DNA from: Lampropedia cohaerens
GTDB taxonomy: Bacteria > Pseudomonadota > Gammaproteobacteria > Burkholderiales > Burkholderiaceae_C
Assembly: GCF_001005215.1 (NCBI RefSeq)
Contig: NZ_LBNQ01000037.1
Location: 62,001-126,000, forward strand
Direction: 5' to 3'
Length of the DNA: 64,000 bases
Shown: positions 27,091 to 35,603 of the stretch, one piece after another
How the letters are laid out: the number at the start of each line of letters is the position of its first letter
Position numbering within the stretch: position 1 is the first letter of the stretch
Notes under the pieces: model-generated
Databases searched by the model: none
Told to the model about the DNA's origin: nothing
Seen by the model: the letters and a program-made list of their open reading frames with translations, nothing else
Position numbers and translations under genes: made by a program

Positions 27091-28266
27091 TCAGAACCGG
27101 TGACGAATCCCGATGGTGACCCCGGTGCGACTCTTGGCGCCATTGTCCGCGCCGCTGGTGTCGGTCAGCGAAAGGCGATCGCCGCTGAGCTTGGTGTAGT
27201 CCACGCCGGCGTAGGCATCGGTTCGCTTGGAGAATGCATAGTTGAGCAGAATGGAGCCGAAATGCGCCTTGCCATCGCCCATTTCGGTGCGGCCGGTCTG
27301 GCGGGCGTACCAGTAATGTGCGCCGAGATTGAGCTGTGGCGTGAGCTGGTAGCCCACGCCGACGGTGGCCATCTGCCGCTTGTTGGCAGCAAGAAATGCC
27401 GGGCCACTGAAGCCGCCATTGACGGTGCCTTGCCAGAGGCTGCTCAGTGTGGCGTAGTCCACGTTGCACTGAATGTTCGCGCCGCAGTTGGCCTGGCCAT
27501 CCAGGTTGTGCTTGTTCTCGGCGTAGGCGGTGTTGAAGTACCAGGGACCGGTGCGGTAGGAGCCTCCGAGCGCCCACGCCTTGAGCTTCTTGCCCTCGCT
27601 GCCAAAGTCGCGCTCCAGGTAACCGGCACCGATGGCCAGGCCGCCGTCGGCATAGCGCAGGTAACCGCCGCGGGACTTTCCTCCGGTCGAGTACACCCCG
27701 GGAACGCCCGGCACCGTGGTGGTGCCCTCACCCTTGAACGTGGCCTGCAGGCTGATGCGGAATTTGCCGAATTCGGCGAGATACTTGACCAGATCGTTGC
27801 TGCGCGCGCCCAGCGACATGCCGATTTCGGGCTTGAACACCTCCATGTACGGCGAATAGGGGTAGGAGGCGAAGGTGCTGGTGTAGAGATCGAACAGGGC
27901 GTTGTATTGGCGACCCACGGTGAGGCGACCGAATCGGCTGCTTTGCAAGCCCACCCAGCTTTGCTGAAAGCCCGACCCGCTGGGGTGAACGATGCTGCCA
28001 TCGGTGCTGTTGATGCGCTGCTCCAAATTGGCGATGGCTTTGAGGCCGTTGCCGAGATCCTCGGAGATGTTCAGGCCGATGCGGCTTTGTGACATGCCGC
28101 CTCCGACCAGCCCGGTGCGAGAGCTGTCGTGGTTGCCAGCAGGTCCCTCGTTGGTGGTGTGGCGCACTGCTACGTCGATGATGCCATACAGCTGCACGGA
28201 GGACTGTGCATACAGCGGCGCGGCAGCGCCTGCAGCCAGCACTCCCAGGGCGAGTGTTTTTTTCAT
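27091..28266 (-). CDS. Gram-negative porin (OmpC-like, Burkholderiales type)
   Basis: The 391-residue outer-membrane protein has a cleavable signal peptide (MKKTLALGVLAAGAAAPLYA, cut before QSS). SSVQLYGIIDVAVR opens the barrel, and RFGRLTVGRQYNALFD is the typical porin stretch near residue 115. The barrel ends in a C-terminal aromatic (IRHRF) needed for BAM insertion. The pattern is that of trimeric 16-stranded porins of Burkholderiales. Specificity cannot be read. An upstream 14-base palindrome lies at 28407-28420. Confidence 0.92.
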   Translation of the reverse strand: MKKTLALGVLAAGAAAPLYAQSSVQLYGIIDVAVRHTTNEGPAGNHDSSRTGLVGGGMSQSRIGLNISEDLGNGLKAIANLEQRINSTDGSIVHPSGSGFQQSWVGLQSSRFGRLTVGRQYNALFDLYTSTFASYPYSPYMEVFKPEIGMSLGARSNDLVKYLAEFGKFRISLQATFKGEGTTTVPGVPGVYSTGGKSRGGYLRYADGGLAIGAGYLERDFGSEGKKLKAWALGGSYRTGPWYFNTAYAENKHNLDGQANCGANIQCNVDYATLSSLWQGTVNGGFSGPAFLAANKRQMATVGVGYQLTPQLNLGAHYWYARQTGRTEMGDGKAHFGSILLNYAFSKRTDAYAGVDYTKLSGDRLSLTDTSGADNGAKSRTGVTIGIRHRF

Positions 28267-28406
28267 TGCGATGTCTCCTGTAATGGCGGCGTGCCTCGCC
28301 GGTCATTGAATTTGGCACGACCGTGCTATTTTTCGCCAGGAGACAGTCTGGGACCAGTGATTTATCGCTATCGTTTTCCCGCAGCTGTGGCGGTATGCGA
28401 ACGGAT

Positions 28407-28420
28407 GCTATCGGGATAGC
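28407..28420. promoter_or_regulatory. Perfect 14-base palindrome upstream of the porin gene
   Basis: GCTATCGGGATAGC is a perfect inverted repeat about 140 bases upstream of the porin start codon, in the 220-base spacer between the porin and glcF. It may be an operator for the porin. No regulator is assigned. Confidence 0.3.
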
Positions 28421-28445
28421 CCCTATTGTGGCGCGCCCGCGTGAG

Positions 28446-28464
28446 GGAAAACACGAGGTTTTCC
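28446..28464. terminator. Hairpin downstream of glcF
   Basis: GGAAAAC and GTTTTCC form a 7-bp stem around ACGAG, 23 bases beyond the glcF stop. In the glcF direction there is no clear U-run, so it is a weak candidate for the end of the glcDEF transcript. Confidence 0.35.
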
Positions 28465-28486
28465 GAGGCTTTTAATAAACGAGGTC

Positions 28487-29716
28487 TCAGGCGTGCAGTG
28501 CCTCGTCGATAACCTCTATCCAGTGCCGCACGGGCGTGCGTCCAGCGCCATCAAGGTGGCTCTGGCAGCCGATGTTGGCGGTGACGATGCGATCGGGGTG
28601 GCCACTCTCGAGGGCATCAAGCTTGTTGTCGCGCAGATTTTTTGCCAGCTCAGGCTGGGTGATGGAGTAGGTGCCCGCCGAACCGCAGCACAAATGTGCG
28701 TCAGGCACCGTGGTGAGGTTCAGCCCCAGCCGCGTCAGCACCTGCTGCGCCAGCGCACCGAGCTTTTGCGCATGCTGCAGCGTGCAGGGGCAGTGAAAGG
28801 CGATTTTCTCCTCCGATTGGATACGAATGGATTCGAGATCCTGTTGTGCCAGGACTTCGAACAGATCCAGTGCCTTTGCACTGACGGCGCGGGCTTTCTC
28901 GGCATACTGCGGGTCATCGCGCAGCAAATAGCCGTACTCCTTGATAAAGGCGCCGCAGCCACTGGCGGTCTGGATGATGGCCTCGGCACCGTGCTGCAGC
29001 CTGGGCCACCAGGCATCGATGTTGCGGCGCGCCCGCGCCAGTCCATCCCGCTGACCACTCCACGTGCCGGCATGAAAGTCGACCGCGCCGCAGCAGCCGG
29101 CTTCGCGCACCGGCTCGATGCTGATGCCAAGACGGTCCAGCACGCGTGTCGCCGCCGCATTGGTATTGGGTGAGAGGGTGGGCTGCACGCAGCCTTCGAG
29201 CATCAGCATGCGGCGCGTGTGGCGAGGCTGCGGACGCTGGCCGGGCGCAGGAATCTGGCGTGGCATCTTGCTGGCAAGGCGGCGTGGCAGCAGCGGTTTG
29301 AGGGCCTGACCGGTCCTGAACAGTGCACGGAACAGTCCTGGGCGAGGCAGCGCCTGGCGCAGTCCTTCGTGCAGCAGCCGCTCGCTGGCCGGGCGCCGCA
29401 CCCGCGCGTCGATGGCAGGGCGGCCAATGTCCAGCAGCTTGTGGTATTCCACGCCGGAGGGGCAGGTGGTTTCGCAGTTGCGGCAGGTCAGGCAGCGATC
29501 CAGATGCTCCTGTGTCGCGGCGCTGACCACATCGTGTTCAAGGAACTGCTTGATCAGATAAATGCGCCCGCGCGGGCCATCGAGCTCGTTGCCCAGCTCC
29601 TGGTAGGTCGGGCATGTGGCGTTGCAAAAGCCGCAATGCACGCAGTTGCGCAGGATGCGTTCGGCCTCGTCCGCATGGGGCAGGGCGCGGGCAGCGTCGG
29701 AGAAGTTGGTTTGCAT
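28487..29716 (-). CDS. glcF: Glycolate oxidase iron-sulfur subunit
   Basis: The 409-residue subunit carries electrons from the flavin subunits of glycolate dehydrogenase to the respiratory chain. Two 4Fe-4S motifs are visible: CVHCGFCNATCPTY (about residues 25-38) and CLTCRNCETTCPSG (about 76-89). Cys-rich CCG-type boxes follow (EAGCCGAVDFHAG, FHCPCTLQHA, HLCCGSAGTYS). The start at 29716 (MQTNFSDAAR) lies 10 bases after the glcE stop. The long upstream frame to 29869 overlaps glcE and is rejected. It is the last gene of glcDEF. Confidence 0.95.
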   Translation of the reverse strand: MQTNFSDAARALPHADEAERILRNCVHCGFCNATCPTYQELGNELDGPRGRIYLIKQFLEHDVVSAATQEHLDRCLTCRNCETTCPSGVEYHKLLDIGRPAIDARVRRPASERLLHEGLRQALPRPGLFRALFRTGQALKPLLPRRLASKMPRQIPAPGQRPQPRHTRRMLMLEGCVQPTLSPNTNAAATRVLDRLGISIEPVREAGCCGAVDFHAGTWSGQRDGLARARRNIDAWWPRLQHGAEAIIQTASGCGAFIKEYGYLLRDDPQYAEKARAVSAKALDLFEVLAQQDLESIRIQSEEKIAFHCPCTLQHAQKLGALAQQVLTRLGLNLTTVPDAHLCCGSAGTYSITQPELAKNLRDNKLDALESGHPDRIVTANIGCQSHLDGAGRTPVRHWIEVIDEALHA

Positions 29717-29726
29717 GGCGTGGGGT

Positions 29727-30830
29727 TTAGAACTCGGGGTACATACGGCCCGGATTGAACAACCCGTGCGGGTCAAGACGCGTCTTGAGGTTGCGATGCA
29801 GCTGCAGCAGCGCCGGTGCGAGGGGATGGAAGGGCAGATTGACGTGGCCGCGGGTGAAGCAGCTAGCATGACCGCCAGCTGCCTGTGCGGCGGCGCGGAT
29901 CATGGCCGCGTCGGCGTCGCTGCGCAGCCAGCGCTGCGCGCCGGCCCAGTCGATCAGCTGGCTGCCCGGCAGGCTCAGCGGCGGCGCCCAGGCTGGCACC
30001 GACAGCCGCCACAATGGCCGCGTATCTCTGGTCGTATCGAAGAACGGCAGGCGCAGCTCACGCAAATCCGCCCACCAGTCGGCTTCGATGGGCTCACCGC
30101 CAATGCGCTCGTGCGCGGCGCGCACCGAGCCTTCATTGCCTTCGAAGCGCAGCCGAAGTCGCGTGCCGTCATGGGAGGCAGCCGTGATGGGTAAGGGCTG
30201 CTGGCCCCATTCCGCCAGTCTTGCAAGGGCCTGCTCGAGCGGCATTTCCAAGCCCACGCTGACCGTGCAGCGCGGCTTGGGCAGTACCTTGAAGGAAACC
30301 TCCGTGATCACGCCCAGACAGCCGAAGCTGCCGGTCAACAGGCGCGAGACGTCATAGCCCGCCACATTTTTCATGACTTCGCCACCAAAGCGCAGGTGGG
30401 TACCGAATCCGCTGATCAGGCGCGTGCCGAGCACGAAGTCACGCACCGCGCCCGCCCAGGGGCGGCGCGGGCCGGACAGCCCCGCGGCCACCATGCCGCC
30501 CACGGTGGCGTTAGCGCCGAGGGAGGGCGGCTCACAGGGCAGCATCTGGCCGCCTCTGTCCAGCGCGCGGTGCAGTTCGGTCAGCGGTGTGCCGGCCCGC
30601 GCGGTGATGACAAGCTCGGTCGGGTCGTAGGCGACGATGCCGCGGTGGCCCCGCACATCCAGCACCTGCGTGGCATGGTCTTGCGCCGGCTGGCGGCCCA
30701 GGAACTGCTTGGTGCCGCCGCCGCGAATGGCCAGCGGCTGGCGGCTGGCAATGGCTTGGCGGACTTGCTCTAGCAGCTGCTCGGCCAGATCCTGCCCGGC
30801 ACCGGCGTCAAACAAGACGGCATTGGGCAT
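29727..30830 (-). CDS. glcE: Glycolate oxidase FAD-binding subunit
   Basis: The 367-residue flavoprotein has an N-terminal PCMH-type FAD domain (LAIRGGGTKQFLG at about 34-46, then TPLTELHRAL and GANATVGGMVAAGLSGPRR). A shorter C-terminal half than GlcD follows, as in known GlcE. It forms the GlcDEF complex that oxidises glycolate to glyoxylate. Its start codon overlaps the glcD stop by one base (TGATG), which implies translational coupling. Confidence 0.94.
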   Translation of the reverse strand: MPNAVLFDAGAGQDLAEQLLEQVRQAIASRQPLAIRGGGTKQFLGRQPAQDHATQVLDVRGHRGIVAYDPTELVITARAGTPLTELHRALDRGGQMLPCEPPSLGANATVGGMVAAGLSGPRRPWAGAVRDFVLGTRLISGFGTHLRFGGEVMKNVAGYDVSRLLTGSFGCLGVITEVSFKVLPKPRCTVSVGLEMPLEQALARLAEWGQQPLPITAASHDGTRLRLRFEGNEGSVRAAHERIGGEPIEADWWADLRELRLPFFDTTRDTRPLWRLSVPAWAPPLSLPGSQLIDWAGAQRWLRSDADAAMIRAAAQAAGGHASCFTRGHVNLPFHPLAPALLQLHRNLKTRLDPHGLFNPGRMYPEF

Positions 30831-32329
30831 CAGAAGCGCTCCAGTTCGGGAAATGGCAGCTGTCCGCCACGAATGTGCATGGCGCCGTACTCGGCGCAGC
30901 GCTGCAGCGTGGGGATGTTCTTGCCGGGGTTGAGCAGGCCTTCCTCGTCAAAGGCGGCCTTGACGGCGTGAAAGAAGGTGATCTCGTCGCTGCCGAACTG
31001 CGCGCACATCTGGTTGATCTTCTCGCGGCCCACGCCGTGCTCGCCAGTGATGCTGCCGCCGACTTCCACGCACAGCTCGAGGATCTTGCCGCCCAGCTGT
31101 TCGGCGCGCTCGAGCTCCCCGGGCGTGTTGGCATCGAACAGGATCAGCGGATGCATGTTGCCGTCCCCGGCGTGAAACACGTTGGCCACGCGCAGACCGT
31201 ACTGCTGCGAGAGCGCTTCGATGCCCCGCAGCACCCGCGGCAGCTCGCGGCGCGGGATGGTGCCATCCATGCAGTAGTAGTCCGGCGAGATGCGGCCCAC
31301 TGCGGGAAAGGCGTTCTTGCGTCCGGCCCAGAACCTGGCGCGCTCGGCCTCATCCCTGGCCTGCTGCACCTGAGTGGCACCGGCTTTCCTCAATACGTCA
31401 TAGACCAGCTGACAGTCTTCGTCCACGTCCGATTCGACGCCATCGAGCTCACACAGCAAAATCGCCTCGGCATCAAGCGGATACCCGGCGTGGATGAAGT
31501 CCTCGGCAGCATGGATGGAAAGCCGGTCCATCATCTCCAGACCGCCCGGAATGATGCCGGCGGCGATGATGTCGCCCACGGCGCGGCCGGCTTTCTCGAT
31601 GTCGTCAAAGCTGGCCATCAATACCTTGGCGACGACCGGCTTGGGCAACAGGCGCACGGTGACTTCGGTGACAATGCCCAGCAGCCCCTCGGAACCGGTA
31701 AACAGTGCCAGCAGGTCAAAGCCCGGTGCATCCAGCGCGTCGCTGCCCAGCGTGACGGGCTCGGCGTCGATGGTCAGCATCTCGACCTTCAGCACGTTGT
31801 GCACGGTCAGGCCGTACTTGAGGCAGTGCACGCCGCCGGCGTTCTCAGCCACGTTGCCGCCGATGGAGCAGGCAATCTGCGAGGACGGATCAGGCGCGTA
31901 GTACAGGCCGTGCGGCTCGGCCGCCTGCGAGATGGCCAGGTTGCGCACACCCGGTTGCACGCGGGCAAAGCGCCCGGCGGGGTTGACTTCCAGAATGCGC
32001 TTGAAGCGTGCCATCACCAGCAGCACGCCTTTTTCCAGCGGCAGTGCGCCGCCGGAGAGCCCCGTGCCGGCGCCGCGCGCCACCACCGGCACCTTGCGCT
32101 GCCTGCAAATGCGCAGCACGCTGGCGACCTGCTCGATGTGCTCGGGCAACACCACCAACAGTGGCCGGGTGCGGTACATGGACAGGCCATCGCATTCGTA
32201 GGGGCGCAGCCGTTCATCCTCGTCGAGGATTTTCAGCGTTGGCTCCGCCGCGCGCAGCGCCGCAGCCAGTGCGTCGCGGTCGACCTCCGGCAGGGTGCCG
32301 TCAATGCGTTCGTCGTAGAGGATGTTCAT
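30830..32329 (-). CDS. glcD: Glycolate oxidase catalytic FAD subunit
   Basis: The 499-residue subunit contains the FAD-binding PCMH domain (VPVVARGAGTGLSGGALPLE at about 82-101, PSSQIACSIGGNVAENAGG) and the FAD-oxidase C-terminal domain (NVFHAGDGNMHPLILFD, GGSITGEHGVGREK). The HAGDGNMHP box is typical of D-2-hydroxyacid dehydrogenases such as GlcD. The start at 32329 is chosen because it begins MNILYDERIDG; the frame to 32452 lacks similarity. It is the first gene of glcDEF and divergent from a FadR-type regulator. Confidence 0.95.
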   Translation of the reverse strand: MNILYDERIDGTLPEVDRDALAAALRAAEPTLKILDEDERLRPYECDGLSMYRTRPLLVVLPEHIEQVASVLRICRQRKVPVVARGAGTGLSGGALPLEKGVLLVMARFKRILEVNPAGRFARVQPGVRNLAISQAAEPHGLYYAPDPSSQIACSIGGNVAENAGGVHCLKYGLTVHNVLKVEMLTIDAEPVTLGSDALDAPGFDLLALFTGSEGLLGIVTEVTVRLLPKPVVAKVLMASFDDIEKAGRAVGDIIAAGIIPGGLEMMDRLSIHAAEDFIHAGYPLDAEAILLCELDGVESDVDEDCQLVYDVLRKAGATQVQQARDEAERARFWAGRKNAFPAVGRISPDYYCMDGTIPRRELPRVLRGIEALSQQYGLRVANVFHAGDGNMHPLILFDANTPGELERAEQLGGKILELCVEVGGSITGEHGVGREKINQMCAQFGSDEITFFHAVKAAFDEEGLLNPGKNIPTLQRCAEYGAMHIRGGQLPFPELERF

Positions 32330-32423
32330 CGTGGGCTGGCTGGCTCCTGCAGGAGCCTCGCATCGTCGTGAGGGCAGCTGCGCATTATGAAGAGCTGGTC
32401 TGCCTGCGACAATGAGAAAATCT

Positions 32424-32438
32424 ACTGGTCCTACCAGT
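32424..32438. promoter_or_regulatory. GntR/FadR-type operator in the glcD-regulator spacer (site 1)
   Basis: ACTGGTCCTACCAGT is a perfect palindrome with the TGGT-N3-ACCA core of FadR, PdhR and GlcC-like regulators. It lies 95 bases upstream of the glcD start and about 80 bases upstream of the regulator start. It is well placed to control both promoters. The same 11-base core recurs exactly 100 bases away. Confidence 0.75.
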
Positions 32439-32517
32439 TTTCGTATATGCAAAGCGTATATATTTCCCTATATTCTCCAAGCAGTTACGGGTTTTCCCTT
32501 ATCTTGTTTTTTTATTC

Positions 32518-33348
32518 ATGCCATCTGGTCCTACCACTATAAGTCTCTCGCCTTCCTCCGCGCTGGCTGGCGCAGGGCATGCGATATCCAGGCGTGCCGA
32601 CCAGGTTGCCGCGTACATCGAGCAATTGGTGGCCGACAGCGTACTCAAGGTCGGCCAGGCACTGCCGTCCGAGCGCCGCCTGATGGAGCGGCTGCACTGC
32701 TCGCGCTCAGCCTTGCGCGAGGGTCTGCGCATGCTGCGCGCACGCGGCATCATCCGTACCGAGCACGGGCGAGGCTCGTTTGTGGCTGCCGCCGTGACAA
32801 CCCAGTCGGTGAACCCTTTGCTGCACTTGTTCGCATCGCAACCGCGCACGCTGTACGACGTGCTGGAAGTGCGTCTGCTGCTGGAGGCGGAAGCGGCGCG
32901 GCTGGCGGCCTCGCGCGCAACCGGCGCTGATCTGGTGCTGATCCGGCGGCACTTCGAGCGCTGGCAGGCCGCCCAGCATGCGCCAGCGGGTCAGACACTC
33001 AGCGCCGAGGAGCATGCCCGCCGCGACCATGCCTTCCATCGCGCCATCACCGAAGCAGCGCACAACCCGGTGCTGGTGCATACACTGGAATCGCTCAGCG
33101 AGCTGATGCTTGCCAGCGTCATGGCATCGGCACACCACCTCTACACGCGGCCGATCTACAAGCAGCAGATCGATCGCCAGCACCAACGCATCTTCCGCGC
33201 CGTCATGCAGCGCAAGCCAGAAGCGGCCTATCGTGCAGCGCGCGAGCACGTGCTGTCCGTGCGGGAGAATCTGCGCGAGGTCGATAACGAGGCCGAGCGC
33301 CTCACGCGCGCGACGCTGCGCCTGCAGTCCTTCGAGTCGGATGTGTGA
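32518..33348 (+). CDS. GntR/FadR-family regulator, GlcC-like
   Basis: The 276-residue regulator has a GntR winged helix (VGQALPSERRLMERLHCSRS, then ALREGLRMLRARGIIRTEHG, about residues 43-82) and an FCD all-helical effector domain (about 115-260, with RRDHAFHRAITEAAHNP and QHQRIFRAVMQRKPEAA). GlcC and LldR are the nearest logic: they sense glycolate or lactate. Divergence from glcDEF makes a glycolate sensor likely. A second operator-like site overlaps codons 3-7. The helix-turn-helix starts unusually far from the chosen ATG, but no better in-frame ATG exists. Confidence 0.88.
   Translation: MPSGPTTISLSPSSALAGAGHAISRRADQVAAYIEQLVADSVLKVGQALPSERRLMERLHCSRSALREGLRMLRARGIIRTEHGRGSFVAAAVTTQSVNPLLHLFASQPRTLYDVLEVRLLLEAEAARLAASRATGADLVLIRRHFERWQAAQHAPAGQTLSAEEHARRDHAFHRAITEAAHNPVLVHTLESLSELMLASVMASAHHLYTRPIYKQQIDRQHQRIFRAVMQRKPEAAYRAAREHVLSVRENLREVDNEAERLTRATLRLQSFESDV
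32526..32536. promoter_or_regulatory. GntR/FadR-type operator core inside the regulator's first codons (site 2)
   Basis: TGGTCCTACCA repeats the core of the site at 32426-32436, exactly 100 bases away, with the same central CCT. It covers codons 3-7 of the regulator gene. Binding here could block elongation and give autorepression. 100 bases is about 9.5 helical turns. Confidence 0.6.
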
Positions 33349-33429
33349 GGCGGTCATGAAGGCTGGTCGCGCGCCAACCTCCGGCGTGTGGCAAGCAGAA
33401 GTTTTCAGAAACAACGGTGAGGAACCACG

Positions 33430-33783
33430 ATGGAAATCAAGGGATTGCAAGGGCTTGCAGCACTGTTGGTGCTGCAGGTGCTGGGCGAGCTGCTGGCGCG
33501 GGCGCTGGCGTTGCCAATACCGGGCCCGGTCGTTGGCATGGTGCTGCTGTTGCCGGCCCTGCAGTGGGTTTGGCTGCGCCAGCGCGTGGCGGTGATCGCC
33601 GGTTTTCTGCTGCAGCATCTTTCGCTGCTGTTCGTGCCCGTTGGCGTGGGGGTGATGGTGCATCTGCCGCTGCTGCAGGCCTACGGGTGGCGCATCGCGC
33701 TGGTGGTGGTGCTGTCCACCGGCATCGGGCTGGCGGTCACGGCCGCGCTGCTGCACTACTGTCTGCGCCGCAGCGGGAGTTGA
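33430..33783 (+). CDS. LrgA/CidA-family small membrane protein
   Basis: The 117-residue protein has four hydrophobic segments and the CidA/LrgA signature LPIPGPVVGMVLLLPAL (about residues 28-44), followed by LFVPVGVGVM (67-76). LrgA proteins work together with LrgB; the pair has been linked to autolysis control and to pyruvate or glycolate transport. It follows the regulator gene by about 80 bases and precedes lrgB by 4 bases, on the same strand. Its Shine-Dalgarno (GAGGAA) is good. Confidence 0.9.
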   Translation: MEIKGLQGLAALLVLQVLGELLARALALPIPGPVVGMVLLLPALQWVWLRQRVAVIAGFLLQHLSLLFVPVGVGVMVHLPLLQAYGWRIALVVVLSTGIGLAVTAALLHYCLRRSGS

Positions 33784-33787
33784 GGCC

Positions 33788-34516
33788 ATGCAGGATTTCG
33801 TCGAGCTGTGGGTTTATCTCTCTGCCACGCCGCTGTTTGGCCTGACCGCAACGCTGGTGGTGTATCTGGCGATGCTGGCCTGCTACCAGGCGCTGGGGCG
33901 CTCTCCGCTGGCCAATCCGGTGCTGTGGACGGTGGTGGCGCTGGCCGGGCTGCTTTCCGCCACCGGCGTGCCTTACCAGAGCTATTTTGCGGGCGCGCAG
34001 TTCATTCACTTCCTGCTGGGGCCAGCCGTGGTGGCGATGGCTTGGCCGATGTGGCAGCGCCGTGCTGCGTTGCGGCGGCACGCGGTGGTGCTGATGGTGG
34101 CCGCGCTGGTGGGCGGTGCGGCTGCCGGGGGCTCAGCCGTGGCACTGGCCTGGGCGCTGGGCCTGCCGCTGGACGTGGTGCGCAGCATGGCGCCGAAGTC
34201 GGTAACCGCCCCCGTGGCCATGGGCATTGCCAGCGCCATAGGAGGAGTGCCGGCGTTGGCTGCGGTATTTGCGGTGCTGACCGGCATCGTCGGAGCGGTG
34301 CTGGGCAAGTACATCTTCGATGGTCTGCGCATTCCGCGCGACGAGGCCGGCATGGTGGCGCGTGGCTTTGCGCTGGGCACCGCGTCCCACGGGGTGGGTG
34401 CTGCACGTGCGATGGAGGTCAACGCCACGGCGGGGGCCTATGCTGGTCTGGCACTGGGCGTGCAAGTCGTGCTCGCGGCGGTGCTGATTCCGCTACTGGC
34501 GCGCCTGCTGGCCTGA
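33788..34516 (+). CDS. LrgB-family membrane protein
   Basis: The 242-residue polytopic protein carries the LrgB signatures APKSVTAPVAMGIASAIGG (about residues 136-154) and FALGTASHGVGAARA (about 198-212). Six or more hydrophobic segments are visible. It is coupled to the lrgA-like gene 4 bases upstream. In plants, PLGG1 (an LrgA-LrgB fusion) moves glycolate and glycerate across the plastid envelope; in Bacillus a homologous pair takes up pyruvate. Location beside glcDEF and its regulator suggests a 2-hydroxyacid carrier. That is inference. Confidence 0.9.
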   Translation: MQDFVELWVYLSATPLFGLTATLVVYLAMLACYQALGRSPLANPVLWTVVALAGLLSATGVPYQSYFAGAQFIHFLLGPAVVAMAWPMWQRRAALRRHAVVLMVAALVGGAAAGGSAVALAWALGLPLDVVRSMAPKSVTAPVAMGIASAIGGVPALAAVFAVLTGIVGAVLGKYIFDGLRIPRDEAGMVARGFALGTASHGVGAARAMEVNATAGAYAGLALGVQVVLAAVLIPLLARLLA

Positions 34517-34520
34517 GCCG

Positions 34521-35573
34521 TCACTGGGGGCGCAGCTGCAGGCGGGCCGTCAGCCGCGAGAAGCGCCGCAGATCTGCGCGCAGCAGTTCGGCAAATGCCT
34601 CTGGGGACTGCTGCGGACCTTCGGTGAGCGTGTAGCCCAGTGCTTGCAGATCAGCCCGCATCCCGGGCTGCTGCAATGCGTGTGCCAGGATTGCGTTGAG
34701 ACGCTGGATCACGGCAGGCGGCGTGCCAGCGGGCGCCAGCAGGCCATGCCACTGATCCAGTGCATACCCTGCCACCCCCTGCTCCGCGACAGTGGGCACT
34801 TGTGGCAGCTGGGGGCTGCGCGCGGGGGAGGTGACGGCCAGCGCGCGCAGTCGACCGCTGGCCAGCATGGGCGCTGCGCTGCTGGTGGTGACGATGCCCA
34901 CGCCAACATGGCCGGCTGCCACGTCGGCCAGTGCCGGCCCGCAGCCCTTGTAGGCAACCTGCTGCATCGCTGTGCCGCTGGCAAGGTACAGCATTTCGCC
35001 GGCCAGATGCTGCGGCGTTCCCGCCCCGCAGCTGGCAAACAGGATGGGATCGGCCGGTGGGCGACCAGCCTGCAGTAGGTCTGCCAGCGTTTGCAGTGGC
35101 GAGTGCGCCGGCACCACGATCACCGAAGGCACGAAGCCGACATTGATGACGGCGGTGAAGTCCCGTGATGGCGAAAAGTTCAGTGGCCCATATACGCCGG
35201 GGTTGATGGCAAACGAGCTGTTGACCATCAGCAAGGTGTGCCCATCCTGCTCGGCGCGTGCGACGTGGCTGGCGCCGATGTTGCCGCTGGCACCGGGCCG
35301 GTTGTCAACGATGACGGGCTGGCCCAGCGCCGTCTCCAGCACCGCCGCCAGTTTGCGTGCCAACAGGTCCGTGCCGCCGCCCGGCGCGAACGTCACCACG
35401 ATGGTAATGGGGCGCTGCGGAAAGGAGGCGGCAGCAGCCTCGCCCGCATGGGCGGGAGTGGCGATCAGCCATGCACTCGCTGCCGCCATGGCAGCAGACC
35501 GGGCGTGGGCGAGCAGGTTTCGTGTCCATCCGCGTAGGCGGATACGCAGTGGTGCGCGGCTTCGGTTCAACAT
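34521..35573 (-). CDS. Bug/TctC-family periplasmic solute-binding protein
   Basis: The protein of about 350 residues has a long N-terminal signal region ending in ATPAHA, then WP-like FPQRPITIVVTFAPGGGTDLLAR (about residues 50-72) and VIVDNRPGASGNIGA, the hallmark of Bug proteins. These bind small carboxylates, often without a dedicated transporter next to them. The ATG at 35573 is preferred over the GTG at 35594 because AAGGAG lies 9 bases before it. It follows nadC by 30 bases on the same strand. This suggests a ligand in NAD precursor metabolism, but the ligand is unproved. Confidence 0.9.
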   Translation of the reverse strand: MLNRSRAPLRIRLRGWTRNLLAHARSAAMAAASAWLIATPAHAGEAAAASFPQRPITIVVTFAPGGGTDLLARKLAAVLETALGQPVIVDNRPGASGNIGASHVARAEQDGHTLLMVNSSFAINPGVYGPLNFSPSRDFTAVINVGFVPSVIVVPAHSPLQTLADLLQAGRPPADPILFASCGAGTPQHLAGEMLYLASGTAMQQVAYKGCGPALADVAAGHVGVGIVTTSSAAPMLASGRLRALAVTSPARSPQLPQVPTVAEQGVAGYALDQWHGLLAPAGTPPAVIQRLNAILAHALQQPGMRADLQALGYTLTEGPQQSPEAFAELLRADLRRFSRLTARLQLRPQ

Positions 35574-35603
35574 GAAAATGGTCTCCTTGATCACCTACGG
35601 GTG

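Noticed and set aside
30875-32371. A 498-residue plus-strand open frame
   Set aside because: It is antisense to glcD, whose FAD motifs are intact; no domain is visible in the shadow.
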